Source: a virus. Taken from it: DNA of 31,399 nt. Under the pieces are notes generated by a model that made no database searches, had not been told where the DNA came from, and was given only the letters and a program-made list of their open reading frames with translations. Position numbers and translations under genes: made by a program. The DNA is taken from the IMG/VR virus record IMGVR_UViG_3300033571_010336, positions 1 through 31,399 of that record. One strand, written 5' to 3'. This document shows positions 1-6,930 of the stretch, piece by piece (the stretch's first letter is position 1; each line of letters opens with the position of its first letter).

Positions 1-87
1 TTAAACCCCTTCGGGCTTTTGAGTTTCCAAGGGAACTCCGTCTTAGCCGAACCGCGCGTCGCGATCCAGCCGCCGAACCGACCGCAA
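1..87. repeat. Left copy of exact terminal overlap (circular genome)
   Basis: These 87 bases are identical to the last 87 bases of the window (31313-31399). The terminase large subunit gene continues in frame through the join, so this is best read as the overlap of a circular or circularly permuted assembly, not as a functional terminal repeat. The unit genome is 31,312 bp. The short length, exactly in the size range of an assembler k-mer, and the position inside a gene support this reading. Confidence 0.9.
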
Positions 88-1487
88 GCGCGGAAAACCT
101 CCTCCGACCTATCGCCCGCGTCGACGAAAACAAATAGGTTCGCGACCTCCCATTTCTCGCGGAATTGGGCGACCTCCTCCCAACTTGTAACGAACGACCA
201 GGCGAGGAGGCGGGACGCGCCGGAGGTTGCCCAGGAACGGACGAGGCAATAAAAGCCGTTGCGCTGGACATCGACCGTAAGGAACCGGAGCCGGATTTGA
301 TTCGGGTCCGCGGGGTCGAACTTGTCGACGAGAACCCGGGTTTTAGTGTCAACCCCTCCCTCGGAATCCCAGGCCTCGCCCATTCGGTAGTCGGAGGCCT
401 TGAAGTCGGATTGATAGTTCGCGACCTCGTCTTGATAAAACCTAGCTTGTTCCTTTTGAATGAAAATCTTTCGCGGGATCGGGTCGGCCTTGGTTTCCCA
501 TTCAATCGACGCGCGCGCCCATTTCTCCGCGAGGTATCCCCAGGGGCGACCGACCAGCGCGTTCCAGGTAAAGCCGACATTTTCCGGAGCCGCGTTTCCG
601 TTCTTAGGGATATAAACCCCGGACTCGTTCAATTGATAGCGGGTCGCGTCGGAATCTTCGAGGAGGCCTCCGCAAGATTGGCACGAATAGCGCGTCCCGA
701 ACCTAATCGCCTTATAGTCGAACCCCTCGTCGTTCCGGCAATTGTCGGGAAGGGTTATCCCTTTCCAATCCCAGGGTTGGACCGTCCGACACCGTGGGCA
801 GGAAAACGACCAGGCTCGGCAATCGGTCGTTAACCAAAGGGTTTCAAACTCGTCCCCGGCCTCGCCCCCTTGCGACGCGACGACGGTTTTAGCGAGGTGC
901 TTAAACGCGTTCGTTCGGGCCATAGCCTCCGCGAGGTTGCCGCGCTTAACCTTATAGGCCTCGTCGATAAATAGCCACCGGACCGACTTCGATTGCAAGG
1001 GGTTGTCTGACTTCGCGCCGTCGACCCAGACTTGCGCGCCGTTAACGACGAAGCTTCCCCAGGTCCGCGACCGCGGCGGCGGCATTAGTCCGGCGAGATC
1101 GGAGTTCTCGGGCCATAGGCGGAGCAAGCGGGATTCGGACCAAACCCGCGCGGCTTGTTCCGTATGCGTAAGGTAGAACATCGGCCCCGGGTATTTCGCT
1201 AGGGCGACGGCTCCGGCTAGTTCCATCGTTAGAGACTTCGCCAACTGAACCGCGGCGAGGATCGCGATAACCCGCTTTTCGGGGTCGAAGATTGTTTCGA
1301 GGGGTTCGCGAATCCAAGGGGTTTCCGCGACGCGGAATCGCCCGGTATTAGGGGAATAGGGGACCGCGTTTTGCGTCCGTTCCAGGTATTCGACGACGGA
1401 GGTAAGGTCGTCCGGCGCGAGGGTTTGCCGGAGCAATCGTTCGAACGAAATCCCCGCGTCCGGTTCCTCTCGAAAAAGGAGGTTCAT
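1..1487 (-). CDS. Terminase large subunit, GpA family (N-terminal part; continues at 30910-31312)
   Basis: This is the ATPase and nuclease motor that cuts and packages phage DNA into the prohead. The gene starts at 1487, two bases after the small-subunit stop, and crosses the window edge in frame to a TGA at 30910, giving 629 residues, close to lambda gpA (641). Visible motifs are a degenerate Walker A around residues 80-88 (VQLAKSLTM), Walker B WLFIDE at 171-176, two CxxC pairs (Cys230/233 and Cys269/272) as in GpA proteins, and nuclease-type acidic strands LTVDVQRNG (Asp406) and FVFVDAGDRSEEV (Asp456). No Shine-Dalgarno precedes the start; the upstream bases read CGGTTAAAA-ATG. The family call is firm. 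Whether packaging is from cos sites is inferred from the family only. Confidence 0.93.
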   Translation of the reverse strand, partial: MNLLFREEPDAGISFERLLRQTLAPDDLTSVVEYLERTQNAVPYSPNTGRFRVAETPWIREPLETIFDPEKRVIAILAAVQLAKSLTMELAGAVALAKYPGPMFYLTHTEQAARVWSESRLLRLWPENSDLAGLMPPPRSRTWGSFVVNGAQVWVDGAKSDNPLQSKSVRWLFIDEAYKVKRGNLAEAMARTNAFKHLAKTVVASQGGEAGDEFETLWLTTDCRAWSFSCPRCRTVQPWDWKGITLPDNCRNDEGFDYKAIRFGTRYSCQSCGGLLEDSDATRYQLNESGVYIPKNGNAAPENVGFTWNALVGRPWGYLAEKWARASIEWETKADPIPRKIFIQKEQARFYQDEVANYQSDFKASDYRMGEAWDSEGGVDTKTRVLVDKFDPADPNQIRLRFLTVDVQRNGFYCLVRSWATSGASRLLAWSFVTSWEEVAQFREKWEVANLFVFVDAGDRSEEVFRACGRFGGWIATRGSAKTEFPWKLKSPKGF

Positions 1488-1489
1488 TT

Positions 1490-2269
1490 TTAACCGTTTG
1501 GAATCCCCGAGTCGTCGAGGGTCGGGTCGTCGGCCTCGCCGTCGTCGTCGGGGTGAGGAATCGTCCCCTCGACCTCGACGGCCTCCGGGTCGTCGGGGAG
1601 AGTGATCGCGCCGAAATCCTCCCCGGTCAAACTAACCAGGGCGGCGGCGGCAAGGTCCGAGGCCTTGCGCTGGATATCAATCCGCCGTTGCCGAAAGACT
1701 TTCAAAGCTAGGCCGGGGTTCGCCGGGTTAGCCTGGGGGGAAATCTCAACCTCCGCGCGTTCCCATTCCGCGATTAGAAAGGCGAAAACCTTTCGGAACC
1801 GTTCGACCGCGGTTGCCTTTTGAATGAGGGTCCGCGACGCAATCAACTCCGCCCGGGCCTCGCGCCTAAGTTTCGCGTAAGTGTTAACCGCCTTATCGAG
1901 GGTGTCCGACGCGGCCTTGACCTTTTGCGGCCCGACATTCCCGCGGATCGCGCGGGCGAGGTTGTTTCGGGCGACGGTGACAATCCGGAGTTGATATTCG
2001 ACGAGGGTTTCGAGGGAGCCGGGGTCGGCGTTCCCCTGGGCGGGTCCGGCCTCGGCCTCCGGCTCCGGGTCGGCGGGGGCGGACGCGGGGGCCGCGCCGG
2101 ATTCCGCGGCGCGCTTATTCGCCCAGGCCGCGGCGGACGGCGAACGACCGTCCCGCCAAGCTTCGGCGGCTTCGACCGAATCCAAAGGCAAACCCTCCTT
2201 GATTAGTTGAGTAATGCGCGAGGGGTTAACATTCCAGCGACGCGCGAGGTCGATAGGTCGGACGGTCAT
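1490..2269 (-). CDS. Terminase small subunit, Nu1-like
   Basis: Small terminase recognises the packaging site and hands DNA to the large subunit. The 259-residue protein begins with a Nu1-type winged helix-turn-helix (VRPIDLARRWNVNPSRITQL, residues 3-22), followed by an Ala/Pro/Glu-rich linker to about residue 80 and long helices with many Arg and Ala residues that probably mediate oligomerisation and contact with the large subunit. The C-terminus is acidic. It is larger than lambda gpNu1 (181 residues). Its start overlaps the stop of the ParB-like gene by four bases (ATGA), and the large terminase follows two bases downstream, so the three are probably translationally coupled. Position and N-terminal motif make the call good; sequence similarity outside the HTH is not obvious. 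Confidence 0.82.
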   Translation of the reverse strand: MTVRPIDLARRWNVNPSRITQLIKEGLPLDSVEAAEAWRDGRSPSAAAWANKRAAESGAAPASAPADPEPEAEAGPAQGNADPGSLETLVEYQLRIVTVARNNLARAIRGNVGPQKVKAASDTLDKAVNTYAKLRREARAELIASRTLIQKATAVERFRKVFAFLIAEWERAEVEISPQANPANPGLALKVFRQRRIDIQRKASDLAAAALVSLTGEDFGAITLPDDPEAVEVEGTIPHPDDDGEADDPTLDDSGIPNG

Positions 2270-2844
2270 TCGAGGGAATCCGCGTCGAGTTCAAAGCCGC
2301 ATTTCGGACAGGTCCGCGGGCCGTCGGACTCCCCCTTGCCGTCGTCGCCGTCCGGCAACTCCTCCTCCTCCGCGGCAAGGGCGGCGATTTCGTCGTCGGT
2401 AAAACCCGCGGCCTCGACCAGGTCCGGCGCGATCTCGCGGACGGCTTCGAGTTCGGAAAGGAGAAGGTCGTCGTTCCATTCCGCCAACTCCGCGAGGCGG
2501 TTGTCGGCGAGAATGTAGGCGCGCGCTTCGTCGTCGGACAAATGGGGAACGACGATCGCGGGGACCGACCTTAACCCGGCTTGAATCGCCGCGTAGGTCC
2601 GACCGTGTCCGGCGAGGAGCCGACCGTCGGGCCGAACGATTACCGGGTTAACAAACCCGAACTTCCGGATTGAGGCGACCAAGCGGGCGACCTGGTCGGG
2701 CGAGTGAACCCGTGCGTTCCTCTCGTCGGGGATTAGGTCGGCAAGGGGCCATTCGGGGACGAACCTCGCGTCGGCGGTCCGGATTCCCTCCCCCCCTCCC
2801 TCCCCTGGGGAGTTCGGCGACGGCTTAGGCTTCGGGTTTTCCAT
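2266..2844 (-). CDS. ParB/Srx-fold nuclease-domain protein with C-terminal zinc-ribbon-like knuckle
   Basis: The first two thirds match the ParB N-terminal (ParB/sulfiredoxin) fold: LADLIPDERNARVHSPDQ, then an ASIRKFGFVNPVIV strand-helix unit and the characteristic LLAGHGRTYAA motif, ending with VPAIVV. The rest (residues about 110-160) is an acidic helical region, and the final 20 residues hold CPKCGFELDAD, a CxxC knuckle. Phage proteins of this fold commonly sit directly upstream of terminase genes, as here, and some act as nucleases or NTP-dependent switches. No ParA partner is present, so plasmid-type partition is unlikely. A role in DNA processing or packaging is inferred from position only. 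The start at 2844 (CTCAAATG) follows a 273-bp non-coding gap. Confidence 0.8.
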   Translation of the reverse strand: MENPKPKPSPNSPGEGGGEGIRTADARFVPEWPLADLIPDERNARVHSPDQVARLVASIRKFGFVNPVIVRPDGRLLAGHGRTYAAIQAGLRSVPAIVVPHLSDDEARAYILADNRLAELAEWNDDLLLSELEAVREIAPDLVEAAGFTDDEIAALAAEEEELPDGDDGKGESDGPRTCPKCGFELDADSLE

Positions 2845-3117
2845 TTGAGAAAAGCGGGGTTTTTAGGGGTTTTTCGTTTTGGCGACCCTATACCCACGAA
2901 AAATGCAGGGGGTGCGGGTTTCGGCTATCGCCCGGTCGTCCCGGGGGGGAAAGAGATTCCTTAGCCACCCCCCTTGAATCGGGCGGATTAGCCGTTTCCC
3001 GGCCTTAACGCGGTCGGGTTGACCATTCGGAGCCGTCCGAGGGTATCCCCCCCTTAGAGGCGAAACAAATAGGCAAAGGCAAAGGGGGGACATTTGAAAC
3101 AAAGGGTCCGGCATTTG
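2845..3117. other. Non-coding gap upstream of the packaging genes
   Basis: This 273-bp gap separates the middle operon from the ParB-like and terminase genes. It holds four homopolymer G or C runs of six to seven bases (near 2944, 2970, 3048 and 3084), a short palindromic GGGTATCCC element near 3043 similar to one in the gap at 12797-12809, and tandem GGCAAA units near 3072. An 83-codon minus-strand frame (2863-3114) spans it, but its Pro/Arg/Leu-rich product resembles nothing and its codon use differs from neighbours. A promoter for the packaging/head operon and possibly the packaging initiation site could lie here, since lambda cos lies just upstream of the small terminase gene; no diagnostic sequence was seen. 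Confidence 0.4.
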
Positions 3118-3705
3118 TTAGGAGATCGCGGAAGGGCGACCAGGCTTCCGAGGACCGACTAGCTTCGCGCGTCCGGCGGTTCCGTGGTAGGAGTCGAGGG
3201 GGAGGCCTAGGAACTCGCGGACCTCGCGGACCTTTTTCGAAACGGCGGCTTGCGATAGGTTATAGCGGCGGGCGAGGTCGACGGCCTTAACCCCCTTAGC
3301 GTCGGGGAGGCCTATCGCGATCCGGACGACGGCGACCCGGAACTCGGTCGGCAAAGTTGCATCGTGCGCGGTTAGGTCGAACGCGGAAACAATCCGGTTA
3401 GCCAATCGGAGAAAGTCGTTCCGAGTGAACAGGGGTAAGTCGTCGCCGTCGCCGAATCCGTCGGGGTCGGGCCGTTCGTCGGGGGCGGCGTTCGCGTCGA
3501 CGAGCTTAGAGTCGCGACCGTCTAACTTCGAATTGGTAAGGGAGAAGATTCGACCCGAGTTCGCCTTAGTCATTAGGCAAAGGTCGGCGGCGAAAGGTTC
3601 GTCGGGGTTAAACCCCTGGGCGAGGAATGTCCGGCGCGTCTCCTCGGGGAGGCTATCGAAATAGGCTCGAAACTCCTTTTTGAGATCGCGCGCGGGCTTT
3701 TTCAT
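3118..3705 (-). CDS. Helix-turn-helix regulator, possible late-gene activator
   Basis: The 195-residue protein carries a clear C-terminal HTH at about residues 138-168 (VKAVDLARRYNLSQAAVSKKV), similar in pattern to sigma region 4 or Trp-repressor-like recognition helices, followed by a basic tail with an AT-hook-like PRKPGRPS. The N-terminal half is helical and contains an acidic Asp/Gly/Pro linker (residues 75-92). It is the last gene of the middle operon and overlaps the previous gene by four bases. A DNA-binding protein at the end of the early/middle genes and just before the packaging genes is a natural candidate for switching on late transcription. That role is inferred from position. 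Confidence 0.65.
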   Translation of the reverse strand: MKKPARDLKKEFRAYFDSLPEETRRTFLAQGFNPDEPFAADLCLMTKANSGRIFSLTNSKLDGRDSKLVDANAAPDERPDPDGFGDGDDLPLFTRNDFLRLANRIVSAFDLTAHDATLPTEFRVAVVRIAIGLPDAKGVKAVDLARRYNLSQAAVSKKVREVREFLGLPLDSYHGTAGRAKLVGPRKPGRPSAIS

Positions 3706-4109
3706 TTCTTGCGCTTAGGTCCGGCCTTGGTCGGCTTAGGCTTAGGGGCCGGGGACTGAGAGGCCGCGGGCGGCTTAGGGCGAGGGGAAGGGCAAACGGC
3801 TACCCCGAAGGAAACGAAAACGACCTCGCGGCCTTTTTCTTTATAAAGTCGGGTATTGTTTAGGTCGTCGAGGTCGGAGAGGAGGCGAGCGCGCGAGGAG
3901 GGGTTGAGGGGAGCCGAACCGCCTAGGATCGCGAGGACCGCGTCGACATTGTAGACGGCGGACCCGCCCGGTTCGGTAACTCCGGCGAACGCGCGGTCGA
4001 ACTTGTCGGGGAGGAGGTCGCGACGGTCGAACGCGTCGAGGTAGCCGCGGAACCCGCCCGAGTCGAGGAGGCCGACCAGGGTATCGCCGGGAAGGGGTAT
4101 CAAACTCAT
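3702..4109 (-). CDS. Uncharacterised protein with Pro/Lys-rich tail
   Basis: I do not recognise this 135-residue protein. The first 100 residues look like a compact alpha/beta domain (SLIPLPGDTLVGLLDSGG, then VYNVDAVLAILGG and VVFVSFGVAV). The last 30 residues are a disordered tail of Pro, Lys, Ser and Ala ending KAGPKRKK, which could bind nucleic acid or the cell envelope. The gene is joined to both neighbours: its start shares one base with the stop of the LexA-like gene (TAATG), and its end overlaps the HTH gene by four bases. It is thus certainly co-translated with regulators, but no function can be assigned. Confidence 0.7.
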   Translation of the reverse strand: MSLIPLPGDTLVGLLDSGGFRGYLDAFDRRDLLPDKFDRAFAGVTEPGGSAVYNVDAVLAILGGSAPLNPSSRARLLSDLDDLNNTRLYKEKGREVVFVSFGVAVCPSPRPKPPAASQSPAPKPKPTKAGPKRKK

Positions 4110-4501
4110 TAGCGGGAAACCTTAAACCCTGGGATAAGGGAAAGAGATTCGGGGGGAAGGGGAGGCGGAGCGAATAGGAGGTTATCCCGCCCGACGAGTT
4201 TAACCCAGGGGACGCGGTCGAGGACACCGGACGCGCGGATTAGTTCGAGGTTAGCCGAGAAGTCGCGGGTTCCTCGGTAGGCGAGGAGGCCGGAGCGCGA
4301 GATTCGGCGAAGGTGAAGGCAAACGGAGTTCGTCGAGGCGAAGTCGAGGGCGATAAGGATTTCGCGGTAACTAGGCCAGGTCGACGCGACGCGGCGATAA
4401 AGGAGAACCCAGGCGAGTATTTCGGCTTGGCGCGCGGTCAACTCGGAATCCGGGCGGCGCGGTTTGCCGACAAGCTTCGGCGGGGGAGGGGTCGGGGTCA
4501 T
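4109..4501 (-). CDS. LexA-type winged-helix DNA-binding protein lacking the peptidase domain
   Basis: Residues about 22-75 fit the LexA DNA-binding domain: LTARQAEILAWVLLYRRVAS, then PSYREILIALDF-ASTNSVCLHLRRISRSGLL, which matches the family pattern of LTxRQ, PSxREI and a recognition helix with NxVxxHLxxL. The remaining 55 residues contain no S24 Ser/Lys catalytic pair and no cleavable Ala-Gly, so this would not be an auto-cleaving repressor. It is 130 residues against about 200 for LexA. The gene overlaps its upstream neighbour by four bases and its downstream neighbour by one. It may regulate phage promoters or compete with the host LexA; neither can be decided here. Confidence 0.7.
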   Translation of the reverse strand: MTPTPPPPKLVGKPRRPDSELTARQAEILAWVLLYRRVASTWPSYREILIALDFASTNSVCLHLRRISRSGLLAYRGTRDFSANLELIRASGVLDRVPWVKLVGRDNLLFAPPPLPPESLSLIPGFKVSR

Positions 4502-4920
4502 CGGTTAGGGTCGAAAGGGGTTTCGGCGCGATCGCGGGCGGCGGTGTAGTCGTCGACAGCGTCGGCGATCTCGGAGGCCTCGACGCGGCGAAGGTGGCGG
4601 AGGCAATACCAGAGGCCGTCCGCGGCCTCGCGAAGGCCGGACAACTTGCGTTCCAAGTCGGCGACCTTGCGGGCGAGGATATCGGCCTCGGTCGAAGCCT
4701 TTTGCGCGTCGGACCAATCCCGGCGTTTCGCTTCGTTGAGGCGGGCGATTTCCTTTTCCTTTTCGAGAAGCACATTGACGGCCCTTCCGACCGCATCGTT
4801 GCTACCTTCTGGCTGGATACCTTTTTCAAGCCGCTCGACCTCGGCTTTAAGGCGGGAGATTTCCTTTTCGAGGTTTGCGACGACTAGATCCGCCAACTTT
4901 ATCGGAATAAGCTCAGACAT
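4498..4920 (-). CDS. Coiled-coil protein of unknown function
   Basis: This 140-residue protein is dominated by heptad-like helices rich in Glu, Lys, Arg and Leu (VANLEKEISRLKAEVERLEK at residues 14-33, and a second segment from about 50 to 100). The C-terminal 40 residues contain a WYCLRHLRRVEASEIADAVDD segment that looks like a small separate helix pair. It starts with one base shared with the preceding gene's stop (TAATG) and ends overlapping the LexA-like gene. Coiled-coil proteins of this size in phage middle operons are diverse, and I cannot name a family. Confidence 0.7.
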   Translation of the reverse strand: MSELIPIKLADLVVANLEKEISRLKAEVERLEKGIQPEGSNDAVGRAVNVLLEKEKEIARLNEAKRRDWSDAQKASTEADILARKVADLERKLSGLREAADGLWYCLRHLRRVEASEIADAVDDYTAARDRAETPFDPNR

Positions 4921-5165
4921 TAGGCGGACGCGGCTTTGACCAGGTCGACGAGGTCGAGTTTAATCCCATAAACCCGCTTATAGGTCGCGAGGGACTTAGC
5001 CTCGACGGACTCGACTTCGATTTCCGCGTCGAGGTCGCCGTCGTCGCGGCGCGTGATATCCAATCGCTTGACCAGGTAGAACTTGCCGGAAACCTTGAAA
5101 TAGCGTCCGACCTGGTTAGGGAAGAAAGGAACGCGGGACTTGGTCGAATCAGTTTTGAGGATCAT
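4920..5165 (-). CDS. Small uncharacterised beta-rich protein
   Basis: The 81-residue product alternates short strands (VGRYFKVSGKFYLVKRLDIT and DLDAEIEVESVEAKSL) and ends with a helix, suggesting a small beta-barrel or SH3-like fold. No motif identifies it. Its start lies 17 bases inside the 3' end of the preceding gene, and the next gene starts on its stop codon, so it is translated as part of a coupled chain. The central charged strands would be compatible with binding a nucleic acid or a partner from the same operon; this is speculation. Confidence 0.65.
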   Translation of the reverse strand: MILKTDSTKSRVPFFPNQVGRYFKVSGKFYLVKRLDITRRDDGDLDAEIEVESVEAKSLATYKRVYGIKLDLVDLVKAASA

Positions 5166-5475
5166 TAGCGGGGGGGTTGGATTTGTTGATGAGGGAAACG
5201 GTTTGGAGGAAGTCGCGGACGGCTTCGAGGCCTCCGGCGCGATCGCCCAGGTCGGCGACGGCGCGCTCGAATTGGTTAAAGCGATTGAAGGCGACGAGGA
5301 ATTGCGCGCGAAGGTGCTTTTTCTGGCGTTCCAGGGATTCGACCTCGAAACGGAGGTTTCGGTTTTCCCGGTGAAGGTCGCCCGCTAGCTTCGCGAGGCC
5401 GACCAAGTCGATATAGGCGCGGGCGCGGACTTCGGTAAGTCCGTCCGGGCCTTGGTCGAGGTTAGGGTCGAGCAT
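5149..5475 (-). CDS. Helical coiled-coil protein of unknown function
   Basis: The 108-residue protein is almost entirely helical, with a heptad-like stretch at residues 30-75 (LHRENRNLRFEVESLERQKK). It starts three bases after the ERF stop with the leader TCTAACCT-ATG, a pattern shared with several late genes, and ends overlapping the following gene by 17 bases. Its position directly after the annealing protein suggests a link to recombination, but nothing in the sequence proves it. No family recognised. Confidence 0.65.
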   Translation of the reverse strand: MLDPNLDQGPDGLTEVRARAYIDLVGLAKLAGDLHRENRNLRFEVESLERQKKHLRAQFLVAFNRFNQFERAVADLGDRAGGLEAVRDFLQTVSLINKSNPPANDPQN

Positions 5476-5478
5476 AGG

Positions 5479-6318
5479 TTAGAAGGGAACTCCGTCGTCG
5501 TTAGCCTCCGGCGCGTCGGGCGAGGCGGAGGGTCCGGGGTTGGACCGACCGAAAGCCGCGTCGAGCGCGTCGCGGAGGGCGAGGTCGGAATCCGAAATCC
5601 GGCCTTTGTAGGGCTTCGGTTCGTAATTCTCGAAATACCAAAAAAGGGAGTTCGGGGTTAGGTCGCGGAGTTTCTGTCCTTTGTTTTTGCCGAAGGGGAT
5701 AACCGCGTCGAGGTGGGGGCCGTCGATAACCGGGGGGGCGGGGTTGCGGGGGCCGGAGGAACCGCCCGAGGAAGGGGCCGCGGCGGGCCGTGGCGCGGGG
5801 TTAGGGGTCGAGGGCGACCGAGGAGCCGCGTAAGGGGTCGCGGACGGCCTAGGGGCGGCGTTAGAGGCCTCCTCGCCGTCGTCGTCGCGCTCCCCGACCA
5901 GGCCGAGACAAGCCGCGAGGCCGTAACGACGAAGGTAAGTCGTCGCCGAGGCCGCATTTTGGGCGGTCGGGGGGACGGTTTCGGCTTCCCCGGTGTTTTT
6001 GTTAAACCGGGTCGTCGGGTGAAGGGCGACGGAACATTCGTTCGCGATCCATTCGCCGGACGAGTGAAGGAGGACCGTTTCGATACCGACCAGGTCGGGA
6101 CCGGGGGAGGTCGGGAATTGAACGACGACCAGGCCGAAGGGGGCGAGGGCCGTCTTAGTCGCGGCAATATGCGCGGCTAGCGAAGCGTAACCGGAGCCGT
6201 CCGGGTTTTTGCTGGTCTTAAAAGTCGGGTTGACCGAGTCAAAGGCCGGGTTCGAAAGAGTCGGCAAGGCCTGGACCAAAGCCGACGCGAGGTTCGCGAT
6301 CGTGGGGGAGGTTCTCAT
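5479..6318 (-). CDS. erf: ERF-family single-strand annealing protein with ExoX-C-like domain and SSB-like acidic tip
   Basis: ERF proteins anneal complementary single strands during phage recombination. Residues 1-150 show the family pattern: an N-terminal helix, YASLAAHIAATKTALAPFGL, a strand pair (VVVQF, LLHSSGEWI), and QNAASATTYLRRYGLAACLGL followed by an acidic loop. A Pro/Ala linker (151-200) leads to AVIPFGKNKGQKLRDLTPNS (residues 205-224), which resembles the small domain at the end of ExoX-like exonucleases. The last residues, EANDDGVPF, mimic the acidic tip of single-strand-binding protein. The start at 6318 was chosen over an upstream ATG at 6366 because it is preceded by the recurrent C-tract-ACAA leader and avoids overlap with the previous gene. 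Confidence 0.85.
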   Translation of the reverse strand: MRTSPTIANLASALVQALPTLSNPAFDSVNPTFKTSKNPDGSGYASLAAHIAATKTALAPFGLVVVQFPTSPGPDLVGIETVLLHSSGEWIANECSVALHPTTRFNKNTGEAETVPPTAQNAASATTYLRRYGLAACLGLVGERDDDGEEASNAAPRPSATPYAAPRSPSTPNPAPRPAAAPSSGGSSGPRNPAPPVIDGPHLDAVIPFGKNKGQKLRDLTPNSLFWYFENYEPKPYKGRISDSDLALRDALDAAFGRSNPGPSASPDAPEANDDGVPF

Positions 6319-6332
6319 TTGTGGGAGGGAGG
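6319..6332 (-). promoter_or_regulatory. C-tract/ACAA start-codon leader of the ERF gene
   Basis: On the coding strand the bases directly before the start read CCTCCCTCCCACAA-ATG. There is no Shine-Dalgarno sequence. It is one of eight copies found in the early genes. Confidence 0.6.
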
Positions 6333-6341
6333 TTGAAAGTT

Positions 6342-6911
6342 TCAACGCGAGGAGTCGGTTCGGCAAGGGCGAATACCCTCGTTCAAAACGAATCTTTGCA
6401 CGCTCGAAAGACTCATTTTGTAGCCGACGGCCTTTTCGAGCGCGTCGCGAATCTCGTCGTTAGACTTCCCCGCGGCCTTCCAAGCTTTGACCAGGGGAAA
6501 CCAATTGTCTTTTTTGAAACGATAAACGGTCCGTCCGTTCGTATTGCGCCAAACGATCCCGAGGCGGTGGCAGTAATAGCGCGCGGACTTCTCATTAATC
6601 CCGAGATCGGAGGCGGCGGCGCTCATTTGATAGCCGAGGCCGTTAAGCCGTTCGAGTTGCGGCTTTGCCCATTCGAGGCGCGCGCGGCTAAACGGATTCG
6701 AACCGGGAACCTTGTTCGCGATCGTCCGGCGGTTCGTCTCGGTCATTAAGGCGAACTTGCGGACCGCGTAGGACCGGAGGCCGAGTTCGGATTGAATCTC
6801 TTTCGAGCCGAGGCCGCGGCGGAGGCGGTCGTCGACGAGCCGGACGAGATTAGCGAGAGTCGAGTCGGCGGGAACCTCCTCGGTTTGTTTGTTTGTTTGT
6901 TTGTTTGTCAT
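6342..6911 (-). CDS. Helix-turn-helix protein with a tetranucleotide repeat at its start
   Basis: The 189-residue protein appears to contain several helix-turn-helix units: LRRGLGSKEIQSELGLRSYAV (about 32-52), YQMSAAASDLGINEKSARYY (about 94-113) and KSNDEIRDALEKAVGYKMSL (about 148-167). Such arrays resemble homeodomain-like or resolvase C-terminal folds and suggest binding to an extended DNA site. The first codons are written in six GTTT units (coding strand AAAC), giving M-TNKQTNKQT. A change in repeat number not divisible by three would shift the frame near the start. The gene is preceded by the early leader CCCCCCCCACAAA-ATG and lies between the lytic transglycosylase and ERF genes. A regulatory role is inferred. 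Confidence 0.68.
   Translation of the reverse strand: MTNKQTNKQTEEVPADSTLANLVRLVDDRLRRGLGSKEIQSELGLRSYAVRKFALMTETNRRTIANKVPGSNPFSRARLEWAKPQLERLNGLGYQMSAAASDLGINEKSARYYCHRLGIVWRNTNGRTVYRFKKDNWFPLVKAWKAAGKSNDEIRDALEKAVGYKMSLSSVQRFVLNEGIRPCRTDSSR
6883..6908 (-). repeat. (AAAC)n microsatellite at the 5' end of a regulator gene
   Basis: Six full GTTT units on the plus strand (AAAC on the coding strand) plus two extra bases lie within codons 2-10 of the gene at 6342-6911. Tetranucleotide tracts of this kind are prone to slippage. I saw no other simple repeat of this size in the window. Confidence 0.85.
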
Positions 6912-6924
6912 TTTGTGGGGGGGG
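6912..6924 (-). promoter_or_regulatory. C-tract/ACAAA start-codon leader
   Basis: The coding strand reads C8-ACAAA-ATG immediately before the HTH gene at 6342-6911. It is one of the two longest C tracts among the eight copies. Confidence 0.6.
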
Positions 6925-6930
6925 AGAGGA

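Noticed and set aside
1-87. Terminal repeat as a functional direct terminal repeat
   Set aside because: The repeat is short, lies inside the terminase gene and keeps its frame on closure, which is expected for a circular assembly overlap.
165-833. Long plus-strand open frames such as this one and those at 11878-12756, 26404-27252 and 18900-19562
   Set aside because: They lie opposite well-supported minus-strand genes, arise from G+C-rich codon third positions, give Arg/Gly/Pro-rich products without motifs, and have no leader.
2266-2844. ParB-like protein as part of a plasmid partition system
   Set aside because: There is no ParA-type ATPase and no array of centromere sites; phage ParB-fold proteins beside terminases are common.
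2863-3114. 83-codon minus-strand frame in the gap before the ParB-like gene
   Set aside because: The product has unusual codons and composition and no recognisable pattern; it starts at the previous stop with only AACAA-ATG as context. It may be real, but I cannot support it.
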